64,000 bases of DNA. Source: Apis mellifera (taxonomy: Eukaryota > Arthropoda > Insecta > Hymenoptera > Apidae). Positions 14,427 to 28,189 of the stretch are shown one piece after another (position 1 is the stretch's first letter; every line of letters starts with the position of its first letter). The DNA is taken from assembly GCF_003254395.2 (NCBI RefSeq), contig NC_037638.1, forward strand, positions 22,521,352 to 22,585,351, given 5' to 3'. The translations under genes and the position numbers were made by a program. Below the pieces are notes generated by a model. The model worked only from the letters and a program-made list of their open reading frames with translations. It did not search any database and had not been told where the DNA came from.

Positions 14427-14492
14427 CGATGTTGGTGGTGGTGGTAGCGACGGTGGTTATGGCGGTGGTTGTGGGCATGGAGGTGGTGGCTG
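14427..14492. repeat. Imperfect GGT/CAC trinucleotide tract
   Basis: GGT-rich imperfect repeats read as glycine-rich on + (a short frame with SDGGYGGGCGHGGGGW ending in TAG) and as a histidine-rich run on the minus strand within a 104-codon frame (14611-14297). Both translations are what a GGT microsatellite gives; neither is supported as a protein. Confidence 0.8.
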
Positions 14493-15000
14493 GAAGCGTT
14501 AGAAAGTTGTTGCTCGTGCACTACCACCGCCGCTGTACCAAGTAGCAATTGCCGCTCATTTGTCAGCCGCGCCACTGAAATATCGTGGCTGAAATAGAGG
14601 CTGCGCGGCAAACCAACCGCGTTTCCTACTGCCTACTAGTAGTGGTGCTAGTATCGGTCACTTTACGCTTTGATCACCATCCTGCATCGTACACGAATTT
14701 CCTTAATGGTAACGCCGTTTCACGAGCTGGCGTGCATCTGGGCAGGGAGGAGGGTAGGAGGTTCGATAAGGGGTATTAAGGGGTTGCCTCCAGCTTTTAA
14801 GGATTTAAGGATCGATCGGGGGATTAAGTTTCGATGGAGAGATTTCAATGGTGAATTTTGTGTTAAAAATTGTTCTTTGCGACAACGGCATGTGCGATAT
14901 TTTGAAGGAGAGATTCGTTACGATAATTGAAGTAATTATTCGAGCAATATTTCTCTTCTATAGCGATTGAATATTTTTCAGAGTTTTCTAGATTCTTCCC

Positions 15001-18000
15001 TTCTTTCTTTTTTTTTTTCTTTCTTTTCGAGTTCCCCACCGACGCTCTCCTCTATCCTTCTTATTTTTCTCATTGCTCTTTCACATTGCGTGTATTCCTC
15101 GAGTGCCTTTTGCCTTGAGCCTACTTTGACCAAGTCCTTATACAACTCTAATCCGTAGACAACTCTCCACAGTACTGAAGAGGTCGAAGGATTTACGGTC
15201 GAGGTACCGCGCCGCTCTTCGAGCAAAAGTGAGAAGGATAATGCGAAGGGGGAGAAAGAGAGAGAGAGAGAGAGAGAGAGCAAGAAACCCAAATGCCGAG
15301 TACTATCGCTTCAACTAAAAGGCATTACTGTATCCTAAGAAGCATTTATTCAGCCACTCGTTTACTTTAGTAAGTAGCTTTATCCCCTTTGTCGAAAAAC
15401 CACCATTTAATGATAGATCGCTACTTCCATTCGCGATGTTCGGTATAAATAGTATTACGTTATAAAACAATTTTTTTTTCTTTTTTATATCTTTCCAACA
15501 AATCCTCGTTCGTCGAATTTAAAAGGGGATTCAAAGTTTAAGATCCATTTTGCGATTTTTCCGCGATAAATTATCGTGCCCCCGTCACGATTCTATTACG
15601 CGACATTGAAAAATTCATAGCGCTATGACAAATGTTAGGGGAGGGAGCAGCCTCGTGTAGTATCGAAACGTGCACGAAGGATCTCCGAAATCGGATCTCC
15701 ACCAGCTTCCATTCCTTCGCGTCCAGGTAAGAACACGGTGATGGCATTTCGTTCAATGGAATTCCAGCGTCGGATTCTTGGACGGCAATTTGCCAGTTGC
15801 GTTCGGATTTCGCGAATTCCTAGCCCGTGTATCGGGCCAACAGGTAACCGCCATAGTCGATAGGTATAAAAACGACTTGCATAGACGCACGGACCACCCC
15901 ACGTGACCCGCGTGATCCATGCACGATCGTCGCAAAAGCGACGATCTAACCGTGGAGCGTCAATCTTGCAAATATATATATACACGCCGGATAACGTCGT
16001 TGATTCATCGGGTGATTCGGAATCCGAATTATAGCGCGCGTCCACGATGAACAGTGACGCGACGCTGATCGCTGGCGCAGTCGTAAAACACGGGAGAGAC
16101 GATCGATCGTTTGTCTTGGTTGATCCAATTGCAAATGGAAGGCAGGGGCTTCGCGAACTGTCGGACGTTCCCATAAATAGCGGAGGTCGCTCTTCGCACC
16201 CACCGACGTCGAAAACAAAAAAAAAAAAAAAAAGGAAGGAAAAAAAAGGAAAAAGGCGAAGAAGAGCGATAGAAAATAAAAGTACGGGACGCGAACGGTG
16301 GAAAGTTGGCGAGGCAAAACGGCTCGTTTTCACGATCGATTGTTTGTCCCGTTTGATCCAATTTCAATCAGGATTTCGTTGCTCGGGAATCATTTATCTT
16401 TCAAAGTTCCACTCCAGTTAACCGATAACATGAATTTCGACGACGAGACCCATGTTCATATTTTATTTTCCGCGCGATACTTTTAATCAAGCCGTTTTTT
16501 CTTTTTTCTTTTTTCTAATCCGATCGAACAATGTTTCAATTTCAACCTCTCAAAGGAGAAGAAGATTAATCGAAAGGAAGAAAGAAAGATAGATACGATG
16601 AATAGATAAATTAAGGGGACTAGGATAAAAAGAAAGATCGACGAAGGAATGTTCACTCGAAAGTTTGTAATAACTGTGGTATATAACGAATACAGGAAAA
16701 TTGGCAGAAAGTTGAACGCGAAGGATTGATTGGCGGGCAGCGCGTATAACTTAATAACGCCTATCCAAGGTTGGGGAAGAGCGTCGAAAAGTACAGCCCG
16801 AAGGTCTCGTAGCTCTCGGGTGGAATCCGCGGATGTGGCCGGGCCGCCACGTAGGGATACGCGGCGCAGGCACGCACGCATGGGAGGCGAGGGAACCAAG
16901 TCGGAAGGGTTATGATACGCGTGTCAAATTTGGACGGGGCCCCGAGAGACCGCCCACGCGGCCGAACGGAGCGGAGTGAAAAGCAGCTCTGCCGCGATCG
17001 GGGCCCAAGCGGCTCCTCGGTTAATTATCGTACCTACGCCACATTCGTGCGCGTAAATCACTTGACGATGCCTCGAGACGTGAGATGTTTCCTCCCTCCC
17101 TCCCTTCTTTCTCCTTTTCGCCTTCTTCAACTTCAACGCTGATTCCGATCCCCCTCCCCTTCGTTACTCCAACTCGTTTTATTTCTCCCCACGTCTTAAC
17201 CCCTTTTCGCGAGCAGCCTATCCTCCGTACAATCCTCTCCCCCTCTCCCCCTCCCCGGGACCGAAAATACCACCTCCCCCACGAAAAAAACGCGCGCGGC
17301 CTATACACACGCGAGGCGGCCTAAAATATGAAGGGGCCCCGAGTTAATACGGCATTTAATCGAGGATGTGTAGGCACAACATGGTGGCGTGGCATGACGG
17401 AGGGCGCGAGTGGACACGGGGGAAATCGAATAGCCCCGCCGCGTGTACACGGATAATAAACACGCGTGTGTAGTGCAGCGGGCATCACGGCTAATTATGA
17501 AATATTGCGGGGGCCATTGGCAGACCACCGCCGGCAGACCGAGCCGTCCACGCGCGTATGAGCGTCGCGCGTGTGTGACCCCGCGAAACTTGCCCTATGG
17601 CCCCGAATCCCGAACACGGGCCCAACCACCGGTTCGCACCAACTGCAACCCCACGACTTACTCTCTCACCTCTTCAACCGTTCCTCTTTTCGAAAACGCG
17701 CCTCTCTCGCCTCCTCTCCTCCGCCGCCGCCGCGCTCCGCTTCCTTCTCGGAAACAACTATTCGCTCCGACCTCCTGCCCGAATACTTCCCGACCCGAGA
17801 TTCCGGACCAGCCGGGAATTATTGCCGGATTAGCCACCTACTCCACGTAACCCCTCGCCGATATATTTATTAGGCTGGCGATAACGAAAAAACCTTCTCT
17901 TCCTTTCTCTTTTCCATCCGCCACTTCTCACGCTACCAATAATAAAACTCGGTACGCCTGCCCCTGCCCCGCGACCGGTGATTTAAACGGGGCCGCAAAT

Positions 18001-21000
18001 TATCGAACCGTCCCTTCACGGTTAATCAGAATTGTTGCTTGAAAAATCGTTAAAAGCTCGGCCGATAATTTACACACCTTCTCCCTACGTTTCTTCTCCC
18101 CACTCCCTTCCCTTTGGTCCAGGCGCGTGTGTTCGCGATACGAAGAAGCGGCCTTTATAACCTTGTGAATGGTGCACCGTGCGGAAGAATGATCGGTAAT
18201 GTCGCCGTGGAATCTCGTTTGCGTGCGTGAAACGCTTCTCCCAGGGAGAGCACCGTTTCGCGGAACGAATTTGATTTAACTCGTATCGCGCGCACGCTTT
18301 ATGGCCCCGGCCGAACTTTCGGGGATAAAGTCGGATAAAAGCCCTCGGCGCTCTCGCACTCCTCTTCCTCGCAGAGGAGCACGCGGGATTCGTCGCGATT
18401 CTCCCGCTGCCCTTTTCGACAACCGTAGTAATGTAACGTTGTAATTGATCGGATTGAATCGCCGTTCCTCGTTCTTCCCTCTCCATAACGGAGAGACCGA
18501 GACCCTTAGATGATTTGCTTTTGAAAATGTCTTGCATTTGCAACGCAAATATGGCCAATCTTTAGATACATTATAGTTTGACGATCATCAATTTGCGAGG
18601 GAATTCCTTATTTTTCTTTTTGTCAGATTTTTGTTCGAATTTTTGTGAGTATATTTTTGAAGATATTAATTGCTTCTCTCTATTTTCGTTCATTTATATT
18701 AATTTTTAATGGAATATCTTCAAAAACGAAGTAATCTCGAGATTATTTTAAGGATCAAACGCGTATGTGTTTAAAGCGCGATTTATCAACATGCACGCAG
18801 AATTGTTCGAGAAGAGATTAAGTTTTAATTTGACAAGTGAAAAATTTCGCTTCGATTTGTTACTTACAGCAGAAATATTTAAAAGTAATATTTGTTGAAA
18901 GCACGTAACAACTATATTTGTTGCACGAAAAACTGGCTGATATTCGTATGTCGAGCCCGCTTCTGTTACGCAAAAAAAAAAAAGAAAAAGAAAAAGGAAA
19001 GAAAACGATCACCTAAACGATGCACCTGCAAAGTGCAGCTGCACTTGCGAGAGAAACGAGGTCGTAGGGACATAATCCTTCTTATACCGTTCAACTTTTT
19101 ACCCCCGACACTTTTTTCCGTCATCAAGCAAACAAGAGATACGATTCGCGTGACCGTCCGCGGCGTAAGGATTTTTACAATGGAAACTGCACGGGCCGCC
19201 GCTGTTGAATATTAACGACCCCCGTCCAAATGACGGAGATCCTCCGTTCAGAACGTGTACAAAACACGTCGGGCCTCATTTCTTCCTCCCCCTTCTCCCT
19301 CCCTCCGCGTCTTTTCATTACCGCGACGCTTCATCGTTTAAAATAATGTACGCGAGTCTTTGAAAATAACATCGCGCAACACGGAGAAATTAAACATCTG
19401 AGAGATGCAAAGAGCAACTTAGTAAAATCGAAGCACGCCTTTGTTTCGCAACAATACACTTTTTCCTCCTTCAACGTTTCTTCCTTGCCGCGAAAAAATT
19501 GCCACGATAACGAACGCAAGGGTGAATCGTGAATCGACGAGTTTCAGTCAGTTTTAAAAAAATCGTGCTTGTAAATGCGACGATCGATATTCTTGGACGG
19601 ATATCGGAGATTCGTTTCGGAAAATTTAAAAGATTATTTCGTTCGATTACCTTCTATAAAACACGTTGGCAAAACTTTCCATTCATATATCCCGGCGCAA
19701 GAATCTTCCCCCCCGTCTTTAGAGAGCGGCTTAACCACTCTCTGCCGGCTTTTCGAAAACGTAACGCGGCGCGAGACCGCAGAGCGTTCGTTTGTGCGAC
19801 ACCGCGGCGACGTGTAGAACGCGGGCCAGGTACGCGCCGCAAAACCGCAGGTGGCGCGAAATTTTCGGCGAGGAGTATTACTAAGTAATTTGTTCCCTCT
19901 CCTGTGTTAAAGTCTGCGGCGTAGAAAGAGGGATCGTCGTCGGGCATAAGCCGCAATACTATAATCTCGTCCGTCCTCCCTTTCTTTCTCTCTCTGTTCG
20001 TGAAAGACGAAGATGAGGAAGGAAGGAAGGAACGATCTCCCTATCCCCTTTCATGACCACCATCGACGACCAAGAGTAATTAAAGCGGACAATGTCTTAC
20101 GCGCGAAATTAAAAAGGGGATCCCTCCGAGAAATACGATACGCGCGAGTTAATGCACGCGAGCTCGCCTCTATCTCGCATGGCTTTATTTCTAACGGCAA
20201 GTCTTAAATTATTACGCGAATTTCGCGCACGGTTGTGCGTGCATCGAGGCGCGTGTCGCGGATGAAAAGCCGTTGGATGGATTATTGGACGCGATTGACA
20301 AACATCTGACGAACGAGGGAGGGATCGAGCCTTGGAGCTACGGAACATGGAAACGCTATCAGAAACCACCGAGCGCCGATTGGTTTAAATCGATTTTCAG
20401 GAATATCGATGAGAAGAATTGTCCTAGCATGTTTGAGAATGTTTAGAATTGCAGCAGGTTAAAGGAGCGTTTTTCAGGGAGGATCGGTTTTCATCGCGGT
20501 GGAATATCTGTGAGTCGAAGAATTTTTTCAAAGTATCGTAAAACGGGTATCGAAAAGGTATCGGAAGGAAGAGGATTGATTTGAATGGCCGGTCGTCATC
20601 GAGACGTTAATCTCCGATAACGGTAGCAAAGACACGGGGTTTCGAGGTGTTCCATGGAATACCGTATGAAACCGAGTGACATCTTTTCAATTTCGACCGA
20701 TAAACCGGTCCAACGGTGGGTCCAAGGGATAAACAAGTTTTTTGCACAGGGTCCCGAAACATCGGTGCGCAATTAAAACCGGGCTTAAGTCTTACCCGAG
20801 TGACGTTAATCCTTGATAATGGCCGGCTAGGACATGGCTCGCGAGATCTTTCAGCAGACGACACGAATCGGGTAACGACCGGTTGCCACGTGTTCCGTCT
20901 TCCTTAAAATCGGCCCAATTTAAAAAATTTCGATTCGATTTCTCCATACGATGGAATAATAAAAGAGATCGAGATTTAATATTTTTCTCGTCTCGTATAA

Positions 21001-21300
21001 TATTTTTCAATCGGGAATTATCTTCTTCTTTGTCACGATCGTAATTATAATGGAAATGGTTAGAACGCGGATAACGGTTTCGCGATAAACTCCATTGGGA
21101 TTCCATTATTGTCCTCGGTGTCCATCCTTCTCGCAATTACAGGCGCGTCTCCCTGCGAATACGAAGCAATGGTACAAGTGGAGGTACAGGCCGAGAGTCA
21201 TAGAGAGACTCGGTGTTGTCGGCACTTTCATCTCAATCGACACACTGGCGCGGGGATAAAGACATAAAACGTAACGGGCGTCCGTGAAGAGAGTGCATAA
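15001..21300. other. Non-genic DNA, block 3
   Basis: No gene supported. Holds (GA)n at 15256-15280, A-runs at 16216-16233 and 18971-19003, a pyrimidine-rich stretch at 17085-17270 and (CCG)n at 17719-17733. The longest open frame of the whole window (minus 16333-15635, 232 codons) lies here but contains a polyphenylalanine run from the 16.2-kb A-tract and no recognisable domain. Confidence 0.6.
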
Positions 21301-21362
21301 TGGTTAGCTCGCGCTTGGACGAAACGATCGAAAACCGAGAAAGAAGAAAGAGAGGAAGAAAC

Positions 21363-21396
21363 GAAGGAAGGAAGGAAGGAAGGAAGGAAGGAAGAG
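21363..21396. repeat. (GAAG)n tetranucleotide microsatellite
   Basis: About eight GAAG units inside a longer purine-rich tract (21325-21396). Opens chance frames on both strands. Confidence 0.93.
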
Positions 21397-24300
21397 GCTT
21401 GATGCACGCAACGAACGATCGGAGGGACGTCGAAGCGATCGAGCAAAAGACGCTCTCGTCTCTTTCCACCTTTCTCCTCCGTCCGCTTCGTCTTCCCTCT
21501 CCCTTTCATTTCGCTTCTTCCTGTCGACCTGCTTCTTTCCTTCCTCCGCGTCTCTTCCCGTTTCTTCGTTCGCGATGCGACGATGTGTGTGGTCCATCGT
21601 GGCAGCCGCCAGGGTCGACTCGCTAATAACACCCCCCCGGCCCTTCCGCTCACCTTCCCCCTCCCCACTCTCCGTTCTCTTCCATCCCTGACCCGTCGTC
21701 GTCGTCCTCCTCCTCCCCGTCATCTCCTGCTCTTGCCCGGTGCTGGCCAACGAAAAGGGTAAAAAGGTACCAAAGATTCAGAACCCGGGCCGCAAATCGT
21801 CTTCTATGAATGCCTCGACGAGGAGAAGGCTCGCTCTCCCGTGGCTTCCACGCAATTCGTCATCCTCGTCCTACCTTCCGATCTTCCACGTTCGTGCCCC
21901 CTGCCCCTCCTCCTCCTCCTCCCATCTTTTCCTCGGCCGCGTGAGAGGGGCCCGCGATCACGCTCCTTCCCCTTTTTACAACGCGCTCGAAAACGCACGA
22001 ACGCGCGTCCGCTTGTCGAGCTAGCGAATTTTTCGCATTCTATCGCTTCATTATAAAGGCCGGCCCCTTGCACCGGCTCCCGATTTCGGGGGATCGAGAC
22101 GCGACACTGGCCACGCAGTCGAATCACGCCGTCCTTTTAGAATGTACGAACCTGTTCTCGGATCCCCTTTCTCCCTTCCCACCGCGTCGAGCAGTTCTCT
22201 TTCTCTCTCCTCCAACGTCCTTCTCTCCTTTCCTTCTCTCCTTGATCGTACGTCTTGAATTCGCGTGGTATCGACGTGGCTCACGATTTTGCCATTTTTC
22301 TACGAATCCTTCCCGTTTCCACAAAATATCCTTCGCTATACGACCTATACGCAGTTGATTTTAACGTTGCGTTCTCGTTTTTATAAATTGCAATTTAGGG
22401 ACAAACGAGAATTTATGTTTGCAAATTTACAACGATCGATATAAATTTCCCTCGAAAGTCGTAATTAGAAAGTTTTATACCGTATATGTAACAGGTTGAA
22501 AAATTTTAGCAACAAATTGGCCGTGGAATCCTAATAAATTTGCACGGGGCGCTGAGCCGCCGATGGTCACGATAAGTCATTTCGCGCGGGTAGTCACGGT
22601 TGTCCGCCAATTCTTGGCCTGCGCTGCCAACCAACGAATTATCTATTCGCAAATTAAGGTAGGAGAAAAGAGTTATGGCTGCTTAAAAGGTTGGCCGTTT
22701 CACGAGGGCCATTCCTTCTTTAACGTTTCGTTCACAGGTATGTTCGTGTCCACGTAAACGCAAACTATATAATCGATTGTTCCCCTCTACCTTGAAACGT
22801 GGAAAATTTACGTTTCGCGTCCTTTTACGAGACGAGAGCTCCTCCTGTGAGCTTCCATCTCCTGGAATCTCGACCAATGTCAAACGAAAGAGAAGGAGAA
22901 GAAAAGGGAGAAATGAAAGATACGCACAATGTGTATCCGCCGACTATTCCATCCAGAATCGGGCACGAAACAAAATTTTGAGATTGAAATTTACTGCCTC
23001 GAATTCGTTATTTATCGGCCACTCGAGCTTCCGTTTCGTGAATCCCTCCTTGCCCCATAACGCGCCTACATAAAAACGCTTATGTAGAATTATGTTTTTT
23101 ACGATTACGGGTTTAATAATACCGATGAATTAAATTAATGATCCGCGATACGAAATGCGGCGATCGTTCACAGGATACACGTGTTTCCGTTGATTCTTCA
23201 TTTTCTTTCTTTCGGCAATTTTCGATCGATTCGTTCCTCCGTCGAGAGTAATTGACGCAAAATTTCAATCATATTGATTGCGCCGCCGATTTAAATCCCT
23301 CCCCAACACTTCGGGGCCCGCACACTCGCCTGTTTTTTTTAAGTCATTAGTTTTTGAAAGCCATTAGATTTTGATTCGGGGTAGCCAATTGCAATAACCG
23401 TCCCGTGACTGCTATCGATACTCTGTCTGATCTTATTGCATGTCTCGCCTCGTGGATTTACGTGGGCAAGTTGGGCGGAGTCATCACCAGTGGTTCTCCT
23501 CTCGCGTGAATTCCAAACACTCTTCTCACTCGATTTTCATCGAACGAATCTTAAAAATATCTTTTACCGCTTCGTCCAGATTTCTCGCAATTTTTCAAAT
23601 CGATTATTAATCGGACTTTTGTAGATTGGTAATTTTAATATTTGAATTTTAAAAGATTTTTTTTTCTTAATGTTGAAAATTTATTCGTAGATACAGTTGT
23701 AACGCAACTCTTTTCGTTTTTCATGCGCATCTTTCCTTCCAGAATAACGTTAAAGTAAAGAAAAGAAAAGATATTATAACATCGAGTTACGTATATACTG
23801 CAGTTTTAACGCAAAAATCCGCGAAACGGTAACTTCAAACGGTGTCAATCGAAAAGTAAATATAAAGCTGCACAGCAGGATTTATCAACGATCCCGTATA
23901 TATCTCCTCCCCCGTGCTTTTCTCTCTCTCTCTCTCTTTTCTATTTTCACAATGGGCGACAAGTGCGATCTGCGCGAGTCCCATCGTTCTATCAGAGAAA
24001 TAAAAAAATGTGTTCGAACGTCGAAAGGATGCGTTTAGAAAATGAAAAACGCGAAAAAAGAAAACAAAAAAGAGAAACAACGATGGAAATAAAAACGAGA
24101 TCAACCGTGGACGGGGACAAAGAGCGGAAAGAGAGAGAGGAGGACGGAGGCGAATTCTGGGTTTCACGCGGCGAAGTCGTTCATCCCCGACGCTATCGTT
24201 CGATTCTCGCTCGTCGTACTTTGTCATCATACCTCGTGTTTAACGATTTGTCCACGCATCAGATTCCCCAGATCCTCTCTCTCTCTTCGAATTCACCGTC

Positions 24301-24802
24301 TGTCATTTTTCCACGTGGCTCTGTTTCCCTCGCCGTGCCACGAGCGTGCCATGCCCTCCAAAAAGCCATCGTTAGAGCAATATTTTCGCGCAGATCGCCG
24401 CTCGCGTAAAAAAGCAAAAACCAGCTCGCGTGTGTCTGATGGCGCGAACAATACCCGGCGATATCGATATCCCAGGTAAAATCGATAATACATTTCCCTG
24501 GAACCGGTTGAACAGAGGCCGACCTTTCTGATCCCTCACTTTTATCCCTTCTTTCGATGGTAACCCGAACTACTGATGATCCCGTCGTAGTACACCACCT
24601 CCCCGACAGTCCCTGACGAACCACGCCCGTCCAAACAAATTATTTTCTCTCCGAACAGAGGCCGTATTTTCGTTCGACGATGACGATTGAATCAGCATAT
24701 AACCATCGAATTTGAATTGCAATAGAGTTCAATTATTCGAGCCTTGAAACAGAAGAATTTCCACGTCAAAATTTGAATTATTATTTTAACATTCCAATTT
24801 GG

Positions 24803-24823
24803 AGATCTCGAATTACGAGATCT
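24803..24823. repeat. Short perfect hairpin, 8-bp arms, 5-nt loop
   Basis: AGATCTCG, AATTA, CGAGATCT. Could be an inverted binding site; no other context. Confidence 0.65.
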
Positions 24824-27800
24824 GGAATCATGACGGGCAAATTTCAATTATTTCGCTCATATTCGATCGTAAATTTCGTCCAACGTTAGACGCGTCAAAA
24901 GCACACGCGCGTGCATGGAATAGAATCCGAATTGCGTAAATGGATGGACGGATTCGATCGTTAGAATAGTCTTGGAACGGGCAGAATGTGCCCTCGAATG
25001 TATAACGTAGAGACGCAGGGACGAAACGAAAGTACTTTACCTTTTCTCTCCCACCGGTTTACCTTGGTGAGCCGAACGACACAGTTACGGCGGCCATTTC
25101 TCGCACAGTCGGACAAAAGCCGGCGCACGGTACAAACACCGATATCTTACGCCGTCTACCGATCTAGTTCAACGGGTTGAGGCGCGTGGCCGGATAAAAA
25201 AGAAAAAGAAAAAGAAAGAAAGAAGAGGAAGAAGAAAAATATCCAGGTGCGCACCGTTGTTGTATCGTTCGGCTCTTTAATAATTGGACAGGTGGACCTT
25301 GTAAGTGACCGGTAAAGACTGGTATTTTCACGCACGATTAACGCGATCGGCGCGTGCTACCACGAGGCTCGAATCGAGGCCACTTTAAGCGCGCCTATTA
25401 TTCTCTTCTAGGCTGTGCAACCCACTAACCAACCTCCACGTATTTGGTAACGTTTCAAGAGTTATATGTACGCGTCAAAGGGTAACGATTCACGCGTTGA
25501 GAAAAAGGAAACGGGGAATGAAGAATTTTGTTGATTTCGCTTCGTCGTTTAAAAATAAATAAAACAAATAAAATAATATAAACTTTGGTGCAAATTCGAA
25601 TTATTTAGCTATGTCATTTTAACTTGGATCTGGTGTAATCCCACAAGTTGAAATTTATGCACGTTGTAAGGAAAACTTTTATTATTATTATCATCTCTAT
25701 TCGAAGTAATTACGTGTCGCAACTTGTTAGTAACTAGTTATTTCATAATATATCTCTTTTCTTTCGTCTGTCAGAATTGAAAATTATAGCGTATTTGCGT
25801 ATTTTGAAGAATTCGTTTCATTAAGTAAATTGATATTTATGAAAGGAATGGGTTTTTCTATTCTCTTGTGTTAGCATCGATTTAACTTAAAAGAACGTGG
25901 TATTATTACATCATAGTTTCATTTTTATTCGTCACATTTTCATCATTATGATCTTCAATCATCCAATTGTTCGTTGAATACTTGAAAACAAAAGAAGACA
26001 TTTGCGAATTTCTATTCTTTTTTAAACTCTTGGAAAATTATCGATCTCCCATGAAATCTCTTTAACTCAAAGATTTTAGATCTCTTTCCTTCAGATTCGA
26101 GTTCCATTTTTTATGCAATTAATCAAATTACTTGAATTTCCAAAAATTTTGTCTTAAATCCGAGTTAAAATAAGGAGGCATAAGGAACATTTTGAGAACA
26201 ATAAAGAGAATAATAAAGAAGTGTAATAAATTTAAAAGCTTAATTCTTCCATTATGTAAATCTTATTTCTCCCGATATTGAAAAAAAAAAAAAAAAAAAA
26301 AAGAACGTGTCGAGCATTCCTTATAATTTGGTTGCGATGAAAAGCGCTTTTTAGTACACCGTTCTTCCATTCTTTCTCTCTTTCTTTTTTTTCCTTTTTT
26401 TTTTTTCTATTACCATTAACGTGTGCGACATGTGTTCCTTTTCACTTGAAAAGCGCGAGCTTTGTGCTTTTGACGCGAAATACGAAAGAAGAAAAGCGGT
26501 AATTACTATAGCAAAAATTTCGTTGTAATTTTACCGCAAGAAAGAGCGAAAGAAATATTATTCATTATTAAATCTGATTGCTGGGGAACCATGAATGAAC
26601 AAAAGCCCCACGTTATTGTGCGCGTACTCCTATGAAAAGAGTCATTGTCAAATTTCGATCGAGAAAATCCGAAACTTTTATACTTTAGAATTGTAATGAG
26701 AAATATTATTGCAAATTAATATTTCAAAATAAAAAAAAAAAATACATAATTATATATATATATACACGCAAAGATACATGGAACGAATCGAGAAGTTGAA
26801 GGAGGTTTCAGACTGGAAAAGCACGGAATGATGAACGAGGAGAAAGGTGGCGGAGAACGATCACGAGGGTGACGCGCGATTATTAAAGAGTTAGTTTCAA
26901 GAGTGACACCGCGCCTCATTGCTTATTCAGGCTGCATACTTTATTAGGCTGGAACGAAGACATACGCAGCAAGATTATGAGTCGGTCTCATCCTTGATGG
27001 CGTTAAAGGAAAGGACAACGACGAGGAGGAGCTCGAAGGAAACGCGGGAGGGAGGGAGAGAGAGAGAGTGCGGAACGCTAACGAGGGAAGGAGGGCGAAA
27101 TGGAAGAAAGAGAGGATAGGAAGAACGGAAGGACAGAGTTGGGTACACAGCCGAGTTGCAAGGGGGTAACTCGGATACCTTGTACAGAGCTACTGGCGTT
27201 TAACTTCTAATTGAATTGTGAATCCCAATGCAGGAGCGTTGGTACAGAAAGACCCGGCAGTTAAATCAACTGTGTGAGCCGTCTAATTGAATTATCAATC
27301 CCGGTATGGCGGTGAAGAAGGAAAAACCTCGGAAAGATCCGTGATCGAGATAACGAGGTTAACGCGTGGCAAGGATATATATATGGTGTACGGATGGCGT
27401 ATATATCGATTTTAATAAGTATCGTTAATAATCGCGATTATGAAGCCGCGCTATTGAATTCATGATCCACGGATCATCCGTAAATTGAACGAATCGAAGA
27501 AATGGCTATCCTCGAACGATAAATTTAAAGGACGATTAAAGCGTATTACGATTGACGTGTAAAATTGAATTTCTTATCTATTCGAAATGCTCAGCTTATA
27601 CGTTAGAATGGATATTTTCGATGAATGGGATGAAGAGATTTTTTTTTTTTTAAGTCACGAACGACTCAATGTGACGGAGCATGATCGATAATAGAATCGA
27701 GATCATTTTTAAAATACTTGAGTATTTATGCTCTCCTCGTGATGACAAAACTTGTCATTTCGATTTCATTGCTCGTAAAATATAGGAGATCGTGCGGGAG

Positions 27801-28083
27801 AATAAAATGAAAATGATAAGATAAAAGATATCCATATATTTTTTTTTTAAATAAATGAAAAAAAAAGCATAATGGTTAAGAAAATCAACGCGAGAAGATC
27901 GAATAGGATCGATGAGTGAAAAAGATTTCGCGGAATAATTAGCCTCGCGTGTTATAAAATTTGACAGGGCGGTGTGTGCGTGTATCGGTTGAACACCGGT
28001 CGCGTCCCTATTAAATTATCGAACAGACGTAGACGCGAGCTTTTGTGGAAGGGATACACGTGGAAAGCTACTATAATTGTAGT

Positions 28084-28189
28084 AACTACGGCTGCTGAAA
28101 TGAAGTTCAGCTTCAATTTACGATCGAATGCTGAGTTACACACACCGTCTGGCGGCCGAATTGGAACCAGGAACAACTTACGCTTCCAG
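28084..28189 (+). other. Open frame ending in a CAG/GTAATT donor; weak exon candidate
   Basis: A + frame open across 27974-28312 runs through TTCCAG at 28189 into GTAATT, a good 5' splice site. A TGTAG about 100 nt upstream, after ATAATTG, could serve as a poor acceptor. The enclosed translation (around EMKFSFNLRSNAELHTPSG) is not recognised. GT-containing donors are common by chance. Confidence 0.08.

Larger units (their letters stand above)
8001..15000. other. Non-genic DNA, block 2
   Basis: No gene supported. GC- and CpG-rich with (GA)n tracts at 9147-9166 and 14081-14108, (TCGG)n at 10992-11011, a T-run at 13431-13449 and a small perfect hairpin at 13233-13253 (GCGCCCT / AGGGCGC). The segment 13195-13375 is free of simple repeats and could be conserved regulatory DNA, which only cross-species alignment could show. 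Confidence 0.6.
21301..28000. other. Non-genic DNA, block 4
   Basis: No gene supported. 21300-22250 is strongly strand-asymmetric, with purine- and then pyrimidine-rich tracts including (GAAG)n and (CTC)n. 25540-26760 is AT-rich with A-runs at 26281-26302 and 26729-26742. A (GA)n/(GGGA)n tract lies at 27046-27067. Nothing else identified. Confidence 0.6.

Noticed and set aside
15635..16333. Longest open frame in the window (minus strand, 232 codons)
   Set aside because: It includes a polyphenylalanine run from an A-tract, no recognisable domain or splice structure, and other frames overlap it; consistent with chance in stop-poor CpG-rich DNA.
21228..21750. Long minus-strand frames around 21.3-21.7 kb
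   Set aside because: Ser/Phe/Arg/Glu-rich products of the (GAAG)n tract and neighbouring purine-rich DNA.
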